Shown here: piece by piece, positions 19,001 through 28,286 of the stretch
How positions within the stretch are numbered: the stretch's first letter is position 1
Layout: each line of letters opens with the position of its first letter
NCBI RefSeq assembly: GCF_032883915.1
Contig: NZ_CP120717.1
Span: 998,501-1,062,500 of the forward strand
Direction: 5' to 3'
Origin: Endozoicomonas sp. 8E
Lineage (GTDB): Bacteria > Pseudomonadota > Gammaproteobacteria > Pseudomonadales > Endozoicomonadaceae
DNA: 64,000 bases
The notes under the pieces: model-generated
Told to the model about the DNA's origin: nothing
The model's database searches: none
What the model saw: the letters and a program-made list of their open reading frames with translations, nothing else
Program-made: the position numbers and the translations under genes

Positions 19001-20620
19001 TAATGCCTCCTGCAACGCAGTATTACGGTGTCCAAAATGGGCCTTTTGTTCGGAGGTGATATGGATATTATCAAATAGCTGGCTGAAACTGGTCTGTTCA
19101 TTGACCTGAATAATCAGGGGTGCTTGCAGGAGACCATTGATCCAATGATTTGCCTGGGCAGATTGTTGATAAGTGACGGAATCAAAGGCAGCGCGATTTC
19201 TGACTTTTTCCAGTGGGTTGGGTAGAGGGTATTTGTCGTTTTCTGTCAAACCCAGGGCTTTTGGTTGTCCTTTTGCATTTACCACCTGAAGCCGGGGCTC
19301 CAGGCCGGTTGTCTTCTGAATAGTCTGCAGTGAGCCCAGCAAACAAAACCAATCTGCCTCAGTGAGAGGAGAGGTTACGGTGACGGTACCACCGTTACGA
19401 ACCTGTTCCAACAGGCAGGTATTAGGAACTGCGAAGCCTTCCGGGGCGATGGCAATTGGGTTCAGCCATTGAACAATATTACTCTCGTTGATGATGATCG
19501 GGTTTGCTGGTGCCTGCTCTTTATCAAGTCTTTTGTCACCCTGTTTGTTATGAGAGTGGGACAAACTTTGCAACAGTGAATGAAGCTCGTCATTCCCTAC
19601 CGGCATCTGATAAAACTGAACATCGTCGGGTAACGGACAGATCTTGCCATTGCTCTCAAAGCAGTGTTGCGCCAGCATCTGTCTAAGGGTCTGTTCAAAG
19701 GCCAGATCTTGCCAGTCGGCCCCCTTCAGTATCACCCGTTGTCCGGCCTTCAATAGCTCAAGCTTGCCGGGAAGATGCTGGATTCGCCCCTGTTTATCCA
19801 CCCCGGGGCCGCCCAGCAGCAACTGTCGCCAGTGACTGTGCAAGTGGCAGTCAATAACAACGGTATTGTCATCTTCCATAGGATTTACGGCACCGGGGAG
19901 TTCAGCCAATAACGGAGGTACCTTGTCGATCTTTATCGATGGGTCATTGCCAGTCTGTGCGTCGAACTTCCAGGTATTTTCCGGTCGATTAATTCGTCGC
20001 CAGAAATCAGCGCCAGGTGCGTCATCACGCCTGCCAAGCGATCTCAGCTGTGCAGGGGCTGCCAGAACCAATAGAGAAACATGCTGGCCCAGAGGGCGCT
20101 TGTACTGACTGACTTTGTCGTACAGACAGGGGTTATCCGGGTCCAGCAGATCGTTAAATTTTGGCAACTCTTCGCTGGTGAGCTTTCGGATATCCATTAC
20201 CAGAGTCAATGGCTGTGAACCTTCGAACAGCTTGCCTGAACCCAGAGTGTGGCGACCCTCTTCGGAAATACTCAATCGGCTCACCAGGTTAGCCTGTAAA
20301 AGGTCATCGGGATGGGAAATAAGGGCAACATCGCGATGTTCATCACCGGTAGTGGCAGCCAAAAGCTGTCGAACCTCGTCATCGCTGGTGACAAAACGAA
20401 AATCAAAGGCATTCGAGATCTTTTGAAGCAAGGAGTCCGTTGAGGATACCCTTCTCGGTTTGTCAGGCATCTCACCGGGAGTTGACGATATATCGAGTCT
20501 GGCAGCTGTACTGGTGACCTTGGCGATAGTTAGCGGTAAATCCAGCTTTGCTCTTTTGACAGGCGTGCCAGTATTGGGAACGGGCTCCTTTATTTTCTCT
20601 CCACTAATGCGACCATCCAT
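13085..20620 (-). CDS. Gene C: giant AAA+ / transglutaminase-like protein
   Basis: Complete, 2511 residues; ATG at 20620 after GGGAGG six bases upstream. The localisation-like motif is PVKRAKLD at 20-27. P-loops are at 934 (GETGTGKS, followed by YFSGKIARASG where others have SAKMA) and 1273 (GPAGRGKD). The transglutaminase-like triad is C1921 (GRCRHR), H1947 (HSFPEY) and D1964 (SVDLGG), with the same 26- and 17-residue spacing as in B. The charged helical segment near the C-terminus is longer than in B (it adds an NVNRFSFFYKQYENKLEE stretch) and should form a coiled coil. It pairs with B as the most recent duplication or conversion partner: residues about 560-1400 differ at few positions, whereas the region after the triad has diverged much more. 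Confidence 0.93.
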   Translation of the reverse strand: MDGRISGEKIKEPVPNTGTPVKRAKLDLPLTIAKVTSTAARLDISSTPGEMPDKPRRVSSTDSLLQKISNAFDFRFVTSDDEVRQLLAATTGDEHRDVALISHPDDLLQANLVSRLSISEEGRHTLGSGKLFEGSQPLTLVMDIRKLTSEELPKFNDLLDPDNPCLYDKVSQYKRPLGQHVSLLVLAAPAQLRSLGRRDDAPGADFWRRINRPENTWKFDAQTGNDPSIKIDKVPPLLAELPGAVNPMEDDNTVVIDCHLHSHWRQLLLGGPGVDKQGRIQHLPGKLELLKAGQRVILKGADWQDLAFEQTLRQMLAQHCFESNGKICPLPDDVQFYQMPVGNDELHSLLQSLSHSHNKQGDKRLDKEQAPANPIIINESNIVQWLNPIAIAPEGFAVPNTCLLEQVRNGGTVTVTSPLTEADWFCLLGSLQTIQKTTGLEPRLQVVNAKGQPKALGLTENDKYPLPNPLEKVRNRAAFDSVTYQQSAQANHWINGLLQAPLIIQVNEQTSFSQLFDNIHITSEQKAHFGHRNTALQEALTAGKPVVLRGLETNPTLQQLLEPLIIGQPLLVNGQLQAYPKAHVTLLWPASAKSPSSIVNLMVAKGSPCLEVDLWDINVLRHGIPRTELPEQALYKLYKAFKTVPAQLCNPLPEITESLLNNLILAARRAQQVDQSLQLLPCHWRKAINSVITHGTRQNPTVRDFMKVACWQLLPDKHQAATVDPDQLMAIIKGSRRLDRRFVKQNLWRLTRAFDPTVLMENPFEGLQLSYESPLPGWAPKKVLDKVCALIVAHGPEAHRQAMAYQLAVDLQTAKHYLPLAIRPSRQIKRLQDALASGWQLILPSGQTRSDAIQALASDCFHIVRTANSEAEGIERIKHRLFESMAWQGSTDMPLSALARDLYHGEIGQKDRESRRLSRLHERLTDSPVIFLQGETGTGKSYFSGKIARASGQASVISLGPCDSEQTLMKRWQWQQQADGDRSMVQQNRALMEWANSKSDKDGEYITLVLDEANLAQTGLLASLNGLWEPQPCIYVNGHPVKVSPKHRVILTGNPDHYSGRQMDPALKEKLPRAYYPRLDQAFLRDRVVEPALANHLQRHLPEQQINDIAHNATKGVMALWQYYQELLPDHEFTPRDLTDICSWVGWYLDRALPARGSVTREQIHSLIQQSFRDVLGPEITETYRDALSALEIWFAARYHPNNTLSNKVYNHTLQEMQQTFRTVSEKIRPDFDTSGSAVRELVQQLGQDLNRCQQAYHLDRKHGGRQATLIEGPAGRGKDATLNLVIESVRQEAERRGESMPEVFLLNACDCSWEKLCEKIQKAKIKGGIVVISEMNLIDSQHLEGELNDILAGDAHPGFHLFATINPPEYSGRKPLSPALKGRFRHLPIRQYNPAELQTIAEKVLPESSEGTFVAKKLTEKHCRLRAYLQRTKLPLQPTSLDLQNVARAITRGGDFSEKAVHQCLNQHYRLYLMAASLSLEKLPGSSAFVMGKSEFNSGLCYWFNQTVSNIDRPWLIRNSHLNSVDEKNHEFCIKTCPTVEETKTELIRTVAQKKWQASGLSLKPDQSDDIFTQALYRHWQQCWFAGDFSLTEVDANSVFPLTKEQAQILKMPAFQPYLQEAGKQIQAWKAHDVQCWPAFWHQISDLPNHWVNDFINEVSAISGDDAPEPCDPEVEEEEAPALDRRTNYEDEEMPKVELYKIFDSQHSPAMYRWQAWDIRVTARGEIKKINLDGKHFLGVETLTSDQLPGNDQEVILTRNQTLATLQILPKNGQCPLPSLTASDSIVALCIKPSLPFKLIRDQYTGLHTLFIPLAAADQSFQCTYVVDPGKPGRKTGAKEALFDVHCSEGMKSVLKELFDNIDAQPAKIQAPLHKIINAKDVRQRINAITEYCQQFSGEAAPEENKNFFHFLVTQQQGRCRHRSPVFVAFCRYFSIPCREISSGIHSFPEYSVDGGQSWESVDLGGTPMEATVITPHYRKFGDLNTRLKKIKNLLQGADSAQQQALAKAYDMSIETLGTALETNSTFHIKHLSNDALVHNLWKQKDLAGFSMGVSILIEAETLDSFDKELIGNVPNHYGKPHNPMSAAVRQILLDNDADQVIELLRSLHSKMIVEEEASPLQWLFSMNKILLYTDFTKPSFRHFANKALQLGWLDPLPFYNDKIIEADGHHDLLKRLEDVDELKVAATDCLKKWYQTLLHRKKNSEQWCRFYSYDQKNNLDALLITHCHDGFSKSLENKITHRTLKSRWTDQPGGIPNIERMLAHQPAFEQLISGRANQRPVIITGGVLWRDTLINEKAEVLFQRKVESNPELRTLSEKIKKYEAIELERDRALADLHEERANVNRFSFFYKQYENKLEEIEKKHLEIISNYQRTLEPHKVSTDEKFLLRDIERKYSEAIRQAFSHYLYGVTHSKGGSLTYCWVDASLGNPRRYKNSYGAHEPSSPQELYDMTRHIDSSLSLQSSVKDAYLKQAQNASNALVIKSRDLTKIADEFLNTVNLNSLYESLDT

Positions 20621-20667
20621 AGTCGACCTCCCGGCATCTGAAGGATTAAATTGAAATTGTTTAATAA

Positions 20668-20695
20668 TATGACCGTGGAAATGGGCAAAAGTTCG
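20668..20695 (-). promoter_or_regulatory. Sigma-E-like promoter of gene C
   Basis: CGAACTT (20689-20695), 15 bases, GTCATA (20668-20673) on the minus strand, 47 bases before the start codon. The first base of the -35 departs from GGAACTT, so this may be one of the weaker promoters. Confidence 0.65.
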
Positions 20696-20770
20696 ATTGC
20701 TATAAAGAAATAGCCGTAACTGCTGGAGGAAATCCCCGATCTCAAAACACTCATCATGGCCAACGGGTTA

Positions 20771-23700
20771 TCAGGTATCCAATGACTCATAAAGCGAATT
20801 TAAATTCACAGTGTTCAAAAACTCGTCGGCAATTTTTGTCAGCTCACGGGATTTGAGCAACAGAGCGTTACTGGCGTTGTGTGCCTGTTTTAAGTAAGCA
20901 TCCTTAACAGCATTCTGAAAGGATAAAGAGCTATTGATACCACTCATCATGTCAAACAGCTCTTGTGGTGAGGATGGCTCATGAGCGCCATAGTAATTTT
21001 CACTCTTGGAGTTCCACCATTGAGCTTCGGCCCAACAATAGGTCAAACTACCGCCCTTCGAGTGCGTTACTCCATACAGATAATGACTGAAGGCCTGTTG
21101 AATCGCTTGCTGGTATTTGTCTCTTAAATTATCCAAACGCCTTTGATATTTCGATGACACCTTAAAGGACTTCAGTTTAATTTTTTCCAGTAACAGCTTA
21201 AGGTCCGGGCTATTCTCAACTTTTCGTTGAAACAGAGCCTCGGCTTTTTCCTTAATCACCGTGTTGTCCCAGGAAGGTTGCCCCAGGATAATCACGGGTC
21301 GGTGGTTTGCATTGCCCGAGCTTAATTTCCTGAACGCAGGTTGGTGCACCAGCATTCGCTCTATATTTGGAATGCCCTCAGGTTCGTCTGACCAGGAACT
21401 TTGTAAAGACAAGCAGGCTATTTCACCTTTAAGGAATGGCGAAAACCCATCATGGTCGTGAGTGACGAGCATGGTACTACCGATTTCCTCCTGAAAGCTC
21501 GCATAAGCTAAAAGCCATATCCAGCTATCTTTTTCTCTGGACAAATATGTCTCGTACCATTTTTTCAGATAACGGGTGGCTTTGACCTTCAGTTCATGGA
21601 CTGCTTCCAGGCTCACCAACAGCTGATGGTAGTCATTGATCTCGACGTTATGCATATATTGATAGTCCGACGGTAGATCCAGCCAAGTCGATTTCACAGC
21701 TTCACTGGCAAAGTGAATAACCGAAGGTTTGGTTAAGTCACTGTCTTTCAGTATGTCCACCACTGAACTCAACCAAATGAAAGCGCTTGTTCCGGCCTGA
21801 ACAATGAATTTTGAATGAAGTAACTTGAGTTGTTCAGTGATTAGATCTTCATCATTGTTGGACAATATTTTTCTTACTGCCTGCGACATTGGTCCGGAGA
21901 CAATCCTCTTGTTTTTGATCGTAATACAGATCAAATCAACCTCTTCCCAGCTCCATTCTTTTGTCTCAAGCGACATCAGCAATGAGACGCCCATGGAAAA
22001 ACTGGTTAAATTGTTTTCCTCCCAAAGGTTCCTGACTATTTTGGAAATACTTAGATTGACTCTCGGGAATACACTGTTTGTCTCGTGGGCTTTGTTCAGT
22101 TCCTCCAAACTTATGCCGCAGGCTTTAGCCAAAGTTTGTTGTTGTGCTAAATCAGCCCCTTTCAGGAAATCCTTCAGGAGAGCCTTAGTTTTCTTTGATT
22201 TATTGCTGGAATCTGTGATCTTTATGCTGGGCTGGAAATCAGTTGTCGCTTCTTCTGTCTCTCCGGGCTCCCCACCCAAATCCACTGACTTCCAGGTTTG
22301 CCCGCCATCCCCGGAATACTCAGCAAAGTTGTGTACAAAGCTTGCGACTTGTCGACATGGAATCCCGAAATAACGGCATAATGCAACAAAAACAGGAGCA
22401 CGGTGACGACAGTTACCCTGTTGCCGTGTTACGAGAAATTCAAAGAAATTGGCACTGCGCTTTGGTTTAGCCTTACCGGAAAATTGTTGGCAATACTTCT
22501 TGATCGCCTTGATCCGTTGCTTAGTGTCTTTGGCGTCTTTTATGGTCTGCAAAAGCTCCCGTACTTTGGCTCGACGTTGTTGGTCAATGGTCGTAAACAC
22601 CCTGTCCAGTACTGTTTTCATGCCTTCTGAACAGTGGGTGTCCAAATCTGTTGAGGTTTGTCTGGCATGAGTTGCTTTGCCCGGCTCTCTCGGTTCCACA
22701 ACATAAACCACTCTGATACGCTGGCCGACTTTGGCCTCAGGAACAGACAGTGTGTGAAGCCCGGTATATGGGTCCCTGACCAGGGTAAATGGCAAATCGG
22801 GTTCCACACGCAGGGCCACGATATAATCGTTGGGCTTCAGGCTGGGCAATGCATATTGACCATTGTCCGATGACAATTCCCGGGTTCCCAGCGTTTGATC
22901 GCTGGCTAATGTCAGTGTCTGGTCAGGCCCGGGTAAACGGTCAGGTATGAGGGTTTCGACACCCCATATGTGTATATCCTTAAGATCGATCAGTTTGATA
23001 TTACCCTCAGAAGTTACGTATACATCCAGTGCCGAACACCGATACATATGGGAAATATTCTTATCCGTATCAAAAACTATATGACCCTCAGGATCTGGTG
23101 TCGTCAGAACCAAATAGTTCGTTCTCCGGTCCAATGCCGGAGCCTGTTTCTCCAGGACTTCAGGGTTGTATTTTTCAGGCGTGATATCATCGCCCACAGC
23201 CAGTGCTTTGTTAATATTATGGCCAGCCCGATGGTTTGGCAGATCAATTATCTGATGCCAAAACTCAGGCCGAAATTGAACGGCACTGGATGTCCATGTG
23301 CTTATCCGCTGATCAACCTCCCGAAGACAAGGTTGGGAATCCGGCATTTTTAGCGCTTGTTCCTCTTCTTCCGTCATGGGAAACAGGCTGTTGGCGTCCA
23401 CGCCCGTGTGGGCAAACTCATGCTTGAACCAGCATTGCTGCCAGTATCGGTACAGTGCCCGGATGAGAATATCGTTCGACGCATCCGGCTTCAGGGAAAG
23501 ACCGGATGCCTGCCACCTGGCCTGAGCCACCTCCTTGATGATTTCCGTTTTGGCTTCCTCTTTCGTTGGATGAGCCATAAAACAGATTTCATGGTGTTTT
23601 TCATCAATAGCGCTGCGATCACTGCGCCGTATCAACCAGGGACGATCAATGCCTGATACCCTTTGGTAGAACCATTCGCTCAGCTCAGGATCAAGCGATC

Positions 23701-26700
23701 CTTTACCCATGGCAGGAGCCAATGACTTTGGCAGTTCCTCCAGCGATAGTTTGGCGGCCATCAGGTAAAGCCGGTAGTACTGATTGAGGCATTGATGAAG
23801 TGCTTTATCGCTAAAATCCCCCCCTCTGTTAACAGCTCTGGCGACATTCTGTAGATCAAGACTGGTCGGCTGCAACGGCAGGTTTGTCTGTTGCAGGTAA
23901 GCCCTTAAACGACAATGTTTTTCTGTCAGCTTTTTAGCGACGAATGTCCCTTGTGAGGACTCTGGCAACACTTTTTCGGCAATGGTCTGTAATTCTGCCG
24001 GGTTGTACTGCCGGATCGGCAAATGCCGAAAACGTCCTTTCAGCGCCGGTGATAAGGGTTTCCGCCCGCTGTATTCTGGTGGGTTGATGGTGGCAAACAG
24101 GTGGAAACCCGGATGGGCTTCACCGGCCAGAATATCGTTTAGCTCTCCTTCCAGATGCTGGCTGTCGATCAGATTCATTTCCGAAATCACCACGATGCCA
24201 CCTTTAATTTTTGCCTTCTGGATCGCTTCACACACTTTGTCCCAGGAATAATCACAGGCATTCAGAGTAAAGACTTCCGGCATTAATTCTTGCCGTTTTT
24301 CAGCCTGCTGTCTGACGCTCTCAATCACCAGATTGAGCGTCGTATCCTTGCCCCGTCCGGCTGGACCTTCAACCAGTGTCGCCTGACGACCGCCGTGTTT
24401 TATATTGCGATGATAAGCTTGCTGACAGCGATTTAAATCCTGCCCAAGCCGCTGCGCCAGTTCACGGACTGCCGATCCGGAAGTATCAAAGTCTGGTCGG
24501 ATTTCTGTAGCGACTGTACTGAAGGTCTGCTGAATATCTGACAGGGTCTTGTTATAAACTCTGTCGCTCAGGGTGTTCTCCGGTTGGTAACGGGCAGTAA
24601 ACCAGATTTCCAGAGCTGACAGGGCGTCCTGATGCGTTTCGGTGATTTCGGGCCCCAGTACATCCCGAAAACTCTGTTGGATCAAACTGTGTATTTGCTC
24701 ACAGGTCACACTGCCGCGTGCGGGCTGAGCACGATCCAGATACCAGCCTACCCAACTGCAGATATCGGTTAAATCTCTGGGGGTAAACTCATGGTCGGGC
24801 AAGAGCTCCTGATAATATTGCCACAGCGCCATCACACTTTTGGTGACACTGTGTGCAATGTCGTTTATTTGCTGCTCCGGCAGATGCCGTTGTAAATGAT
24901 TGGCCAGAGCCGGTTCCACCACCCTGTCTCGAAGGAAAGCCTGATCCAGACGTGGGTAGTAAGCTCTCGGCAGTTTCTCTTTCAGGGCCGGGTCCATTTG
25001 GCGCCCGGCGTAATGATCAGGGTTACCGGTAAGAATCACCCGGTGTTTTGGGCTGACCTTGACAGGATGACCATTCACATAAATACAGGGTTGCGGTTCC
25101 CATAAGCCATTCAATGATGCCAGCAATCCGGCTTTGGCCAGATTGGCTTCATCCAGAACCAGGGTAATGTATCCCTGGTTTTTGTTGGATTCGGTCTTGG
25201 CCCATTCCATCAGCGCCCGGTTTTGTTGCACCATAGAACGGTCGCCATCGGCATGTTGTCGCCACTGCCAGCGTTTCATCAGGGTCTGTTCGCTGTCGGA
25301 AGGTCCAAGGGAAATGACTGAAGCCTGCCCTGAAGCCCTGGCCATTTTGGCAGAAAAGTAACTTTTCCCGGTGCCGGTTTCTCCCTGCAGGAAGATAACG
25401 GGAGAGTCTGTAAGCCGCTCATGGAGCCGGGATAATCGACGACTTTCACGATCTTTCTGACTTATCTTGCCGTGATAAAGATCCCGGGCCAGAGCAGACA
25501 GGGTGTCATCAGCGGTATCCGTCCATTTCAGTGATTCAGACAGTCGATTTTCTATGTGCTCAACGCCTGCTGCGTCAGAGTTCGCTGTTCTGGCAATACG
25601 AAAACAATCGCTGGCCAGAGATTGAATGGCATTGGATCGGGTCTGCCCTGACGGCAAAGGTAACTGCCAGCCAGAAGCCAGTGCATCCTGCAAACGTTTG
25701 ATCTGTCTCGATGGCCTGATGGCTAAGGATTGACAGGGCTCTGTTGACACCGGATCGACTGCCAACTGATGCGCCATTGCCTGTCGTTGGTGTTCAGGCC
25801 CATGGGCCACAATCATGGCACAGAACCTGCCCAGAACTTCTTCTTTTTCTTTATCCCTCAATGGCAATGGACTTTCATAGGACAGTTCTAATTGTTCATT
25901 AAGTACTCCCGGGTCAAAAGCTCTGACCAGCGGCCAGAGGTTCTGCTCCACAAAGGCTGTATCCAACCGTGGCGCACTGGTGAGGATGTCATTTAACCGA
26001 TCCGGGTCTACCGAGGCGATCTGAATCTCATCCGGCTTCTCATGGGCATTCGTCGTCTTATCGGGTAAAAAGTGCCAACAAGCCACTTTCATAAAATCGC
26101 GCACTGACGGATTCTGCCGGGTGCCATGGGTGATAAGGCTATTGATGGCCTTGCGCCAATGGCGGGGTAAAAGCTGTGGGGACTGGTCAACCTGCTGTGC
26201 TCGCCGGGCAGCCATTATCAGGTTGTGCAACAATCCTTCAGTGATTTCAGGCAGAGGGTTACAAAGGTCGGCAGGTACGGTTTTGAAGGCTTTGTAAAGT
26301 TCATTAAGTGATTGTTCTGGCAGCTCAGTCCGGGGAATATCATGTTTGTGGGCATTAATATCCCAGAGATCGACCCGGCGACACCGCTTACCCATGGCAA
26401 CCATTGAATTAACTAATGAAGATGGGCTTCTTGCAGCCTTGGGCCAAAGCAGGGTGATATGAGCTTTTGGGTAGGCCTGCAATTGGCCATTCACCAACAG
26501 AGGTTGCCCGACAACCAGGGGTTCCAGAAGCCGCTGAAGGGTTGGATTAGTTTCCAGCCCTCGCAATACCACCGGCCTGCCAGCGGTTAATGCCTCCTGC
26601 AGCTTACTCTGACTTCTGCCAAAATGAGCCTTTTGTTCCGAGGTGATATGGATATTATCAAACAGTTGGCTGAAGCCGGTCTGTTCATTGATCTGAATGA

Positions 26701-28231
26701 CCAGAGGGGCGTGCCGCTGATTATTAATCCAACGACTTGCCTGGCCAGGTTGTTGATAAGTGACAGCACGAAAGGCCAGGTGCTTGCTCATTTTTTCCTG
26801 AAGTTTGGACAGAGGGTAATCATCGGTTTCTGCCAGGCCCAGAGCGTCCGGCTGCCGTCTTGAATAAGCCACCTGAAGTTCGGGCTCCAGGCCGGTGGTC
26901 TCGCGAATAGTCTGCAGTGAACCCAGCAAACGAAACCAGAGAACCTCAGTGAGGGGAGAGGTTACCGTGACTGCACCACCTGCCCGAATCTGCTCTAACA
27001 GACAGTTGTCAGGGACTGCATAGCCTTCCGGGGCAATGGCAATCGGGCTCAGCCATTCACTGATATTGCTCTCGTTAATAATGATCGGGGTTCGTGGAGC
27101 AGAGTCTTTATTGACACCTTTTTTTACACGAGAGTGGAACAGGCTCTGGAACAATGAATGAAGTTCGTCCTTCCCCACTGGCATCTGATAAAACTGAACA
27201 TCGTCGTGTAACGGGCAGATCTTCCCGTTGCTCTCAAAACACTTTTGCGTGAGCATCTGTCGAATTGTCTGTTCAAAGGCCAGGTCTTCCCAGTCGGCCC
27301 CTTTCAGAATCACCCGTTGTCCGCCCCTCAATGTCTCAAGCCTGCCGGGCAGGTGCTGGATTCGCCCCTGTTTATCCACTCCGGGGCCGCCCAGCAGCAA
27401 CTGTCGCCAGTTGCTATGCAAATGGCAGTCAATTAAAACACTATTGTCGTCGTCCATAGCACTTTCGGCAGAGGGGAGTTCAGTCAATAGCGGAGGTACC
27501 TTGTCGATCTCCATCGATGGGTCATTGCCAGTCTGTGCGTTGAACTGCCAGGTATTTTCCGGTCGATTAATTCGCCGCCAGAAATCAGCCCCCGGTGCGC
27601 CGACCGCGTCATCACGCCTGCCAACTGATGCCAGCTGTGCAGGGTCTGCCAGGACCAATAGAGAAACATGCTGACCCAGAGGGCGCTTCTCCTGGCTGAC
27701 TTTGTCGTACAGACAAGGGTTATCCGGGTCCAGTAAATCATTAAGTTTTGGCAGTTCTTCGCTGGTGAGCTTTCGGATATCGATCACCAGAGTGAATGGC
27801 TGTGAACCTTCAAACAGCTTGCCCGAACTGAGAGTGTGGCGACCCTCTTCGGAAATGCTCAACCGGCTCAGCAGGTTGGACTGTGAGAGGTGGTCGGGGT
27901 GAGAAATAACAGCAACATCCTGATGTTCATCACAGGTCCTGGCAATCAGAAGCTGTCGAACTTCGTTATCACTGGCGACAAAACGAAAATCGAAGGCATT
28001 AGCGATCTTTGGAATCAGGGAGTCCGTTGAGGACACAGTTCTCGCTTTGTCAGGCAACATCTCCGAAGATGGCGATCTTTTTAGTTTGGGCCTCACTGCA
28101 GAGTTGATTTCTACATCCTTCTTTTCCTTTGACGATAAATCCAGCTTTACTCGCTTGGCTGCCACACCATAATCAGGCAGGCTGCGATCAGGAACGCGTT
28201 TTTTTGTACCTCCAGCAATCTGACCATCCAT
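20771..28231 (-). CDS. Gene D: giant AAA+ / transglutaminase-like protein with a c-Myc-like NLS
   Basis: 2486 residues from the ATG at 28231, chosen because it aligns with the MDG start of every paralog and has AGGGAG close upstream. An ATG at 28270 would add 13 residues but lies ahead of that ribosome site. Residues 24-31 read AAKRVKLD, identical to the core of the human c-Myc nuclear localisation signal; a second basic cluster KKR sits at 10-12. P-loops are at 950 and 1289 (the second continues as DTTLNLV). The second module has ACDYSW where other copies have ACDCSW. The triad is C1941 (GNCRHR), H1967 (HNFAEY) and D1984. The C-terminal helical region lacks the long coiled coil of B, C, F and I and keeps only a short helix before HYLYGVTHSKGG. 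The beta-rich segment is nearly identical at DNA level to that of E. Confidence 0.92.
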   Translation of the reverse strand: MDGQIAGGTKKRVPDRSLPDYGVAAKRVKLDLSSKEKKDVEINSAVRPKLKRSPSSEMLPDKARTVSSTDSLIPKIANAFDFRFVASDNEVRQLLIARTCDEHQDVAVISHPDHLSQSNLLSRLSISEEGRHTLSSGKLFEGSQPFTLVIDIRKLTSEELPKLNDLLDPDNPCLYDKVSQEKRPLGQHVSLLVLADPAQLASVGRRDDAVGAPGADFWRRINRPENTWQFNAQTGNDPSMEIDKVPPLLTELPSAESAMDDDNSVLIDCHLHSNWRQLLLGGPGVDKQGRIQHLPGRLETLRGGQRVILKGADWEDLAFEQTIRQMLTQKCFESNGKICPLHDDVQFYQMPVGKDELHSLFQSLFHSRVKKGVNKDSAPRTPIIINESNISEWLSPIAIAPEGYAVPDNCLLEQIRAGGAVTVTSPLTEVLWFRLLGSLQTIRETTGLEPELQVAYSRRQPDALGLAETDDYPLSKLQEKMSKHLAFRAVTYQQPGQASRWINNQRHAPLVIQINEQTGFSQLFDNIHITSEQKAHFGRSQSKLQEALTAGRPVVLRGLETNPTLQRLLEPLVVGQPLLVNGQLQAYPKAHITLLWPKAARSPSSLVNSMVAMGKRCRRVDLWDINAHKHDIPRTELPEQSLNELYKAFKTVPADLCNPLPEITEGLLHNLIMAARRAQQVDQSPQLLPRHWRKAINSLITHGTRQNPSVRDFMKVACWHFLPDKTTNAHEKPDEIQIASVDPDRLNDILTSAPRLDTAFVEQNLWPLVRAFDPGVLNEQLELSYESPLPLRDKEKEEVLGRFCAMIVAHGPEHQRQAMAHQLAVDPVSTEPCQSLAIRPSRQIKRLQDALASGWQLPLPSGQTRSNAIQSLASDCFRIARTANSDAAGVEHIENRLSESLKWTDTADDTLSALARDLYHGKISQKDRESRRLSRLHERLTDSPVIFLQGETGTGKSYFSAKMARASGQASVISLGPSDSEQTLMKRWQWRQHADGDRSMVQQNRALMEWAKTESNKNQGYITLVLDEANLAKAGLLASLNGLWEPQPCIYVNGHPVKVSPKHRVILTGNPDHYAGRQMDPALKEKLPRAYYPRLDQAFLRDRVVEPALANHLQRHLPEQQINDIAHSVTKSVMALWQYYQELLPDHEFTPRDLTDICSWVGWYLDRAQPARGSVTCEQIHSLIQQSFRDVLGPEITETHQDALSALEIWFTARYQPENTLSDRVYNKTLSDIQQTFSTVATEIRPDFDTSGSAVRELAQRLGQDLNRCQQAYHRNIKHGGRQATLVEGPAGRGKDTTLNLVIESVRQQAEKRQELMPEVFTLNACDYSWDKVCEAIQKAKIKGGIVVISEMNLIDSQHLEGELNDILAGEAHPGFHLFATINPPEYSGRKPLSPALKGRFRHLPIRQYNPAELQTIAEKVLPESSQGTFVAKKLTEKHCRLRAYLQQTNLPLQPTSLDLQNVARAVNRGGDFSDKALHQCLNQYYRLYLMAAKLSLEELPKSLAPAMGKGSLDPELSEWFYQRVSGIDRPWLIRRSDRSAIDEKHHEICFMAHPTKEEAKTEIIKEVAQARWQASGLSLKPDASNDILIRALYRYWQQCWFKHEFAHTGVDANSLFPMTEEEEQALKMPDSQPCLREVDQRISTWTSSAVQFRPEFWHQIIDLPNHRAGHNINKALAVGDDITPEKYNPEVLEKQAPALDRRTNYLVLTTPDPEGHIVFDTDKNISHMYRCSALDVYVTSEGNIKLIDLKDIHIWGVETLIPDRLPGPDQTLTLASDQTLGTRELSSDNGQYALPSLKPNDYIVALRVEPDLPFTLVRDPYTGLHTLSVPEAKVGQRIRVVYVVEPREPGKATHARQTSTDLDTHCSEGMKTVLDRVFTTIDQQRRAKVRELLQTIKDAKDTKQRIKAIKKYCQQFSGKAKPKRSANFFEFLVTRQQGNCRHRAPVFVALCRYFGIPCRQVASFVHNFAEYSGDGGQTWKSVDLGGEPGETEEATTDFQPSIKITDSSNKSKKTKALLKDFLKGADLAQQQTLAKACGISLEELNKAHETNSVFPRVNLSISKIVRNLWEENNLTSFSMGVSLLMSLETKEWSWEEVDLICITIKNKRIVSGPMSQAVRKILSNNDEDLITEQLKLLHSKFIVQAGTSAFIWLSSVVDILKDSDLTKPSVIHFASEAVKSTWLDLPSDYQYMHNVEINDYHQLLVSLEAVHELKVKATRYLKKWYETYLSREKDSWIWLLAYASFQEEIGSTMLVTHDHDGFSPFLKGEIACLSLQSSWSDEPEGIPNIERMLVHQPAFRKLSSGNANHRPVIILGQPSWDNTVIKEKAEALFQRKVENSPDLKLLLEKIKLKSFKVSSKYQRRLDNLRDKYQQAIQQAFSHYLYGVTHSKGGSLTYCWAEAQWWNSKSENYYGAHEPSSPQELFDMMSGINSSLSFQNAVKDAYLKQAHNASNALLLKSRELTKIADEFLNTVNLNSLYESLDT

Positions 28232-28286
28232 AGTCAATCTCCCTCTCAACTGGCATTTGAAGGACTGCATTGAAACTCTTTAATGG

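Noticed and set aside
28232-28270. Upstream starts for D (28270), E (35846), F (44673) and G (52402)
   Set aside because: All paralogs align from MDG, and the ribosome binding site lies directly before that ATG. The upstream codons overlap or precede the site.
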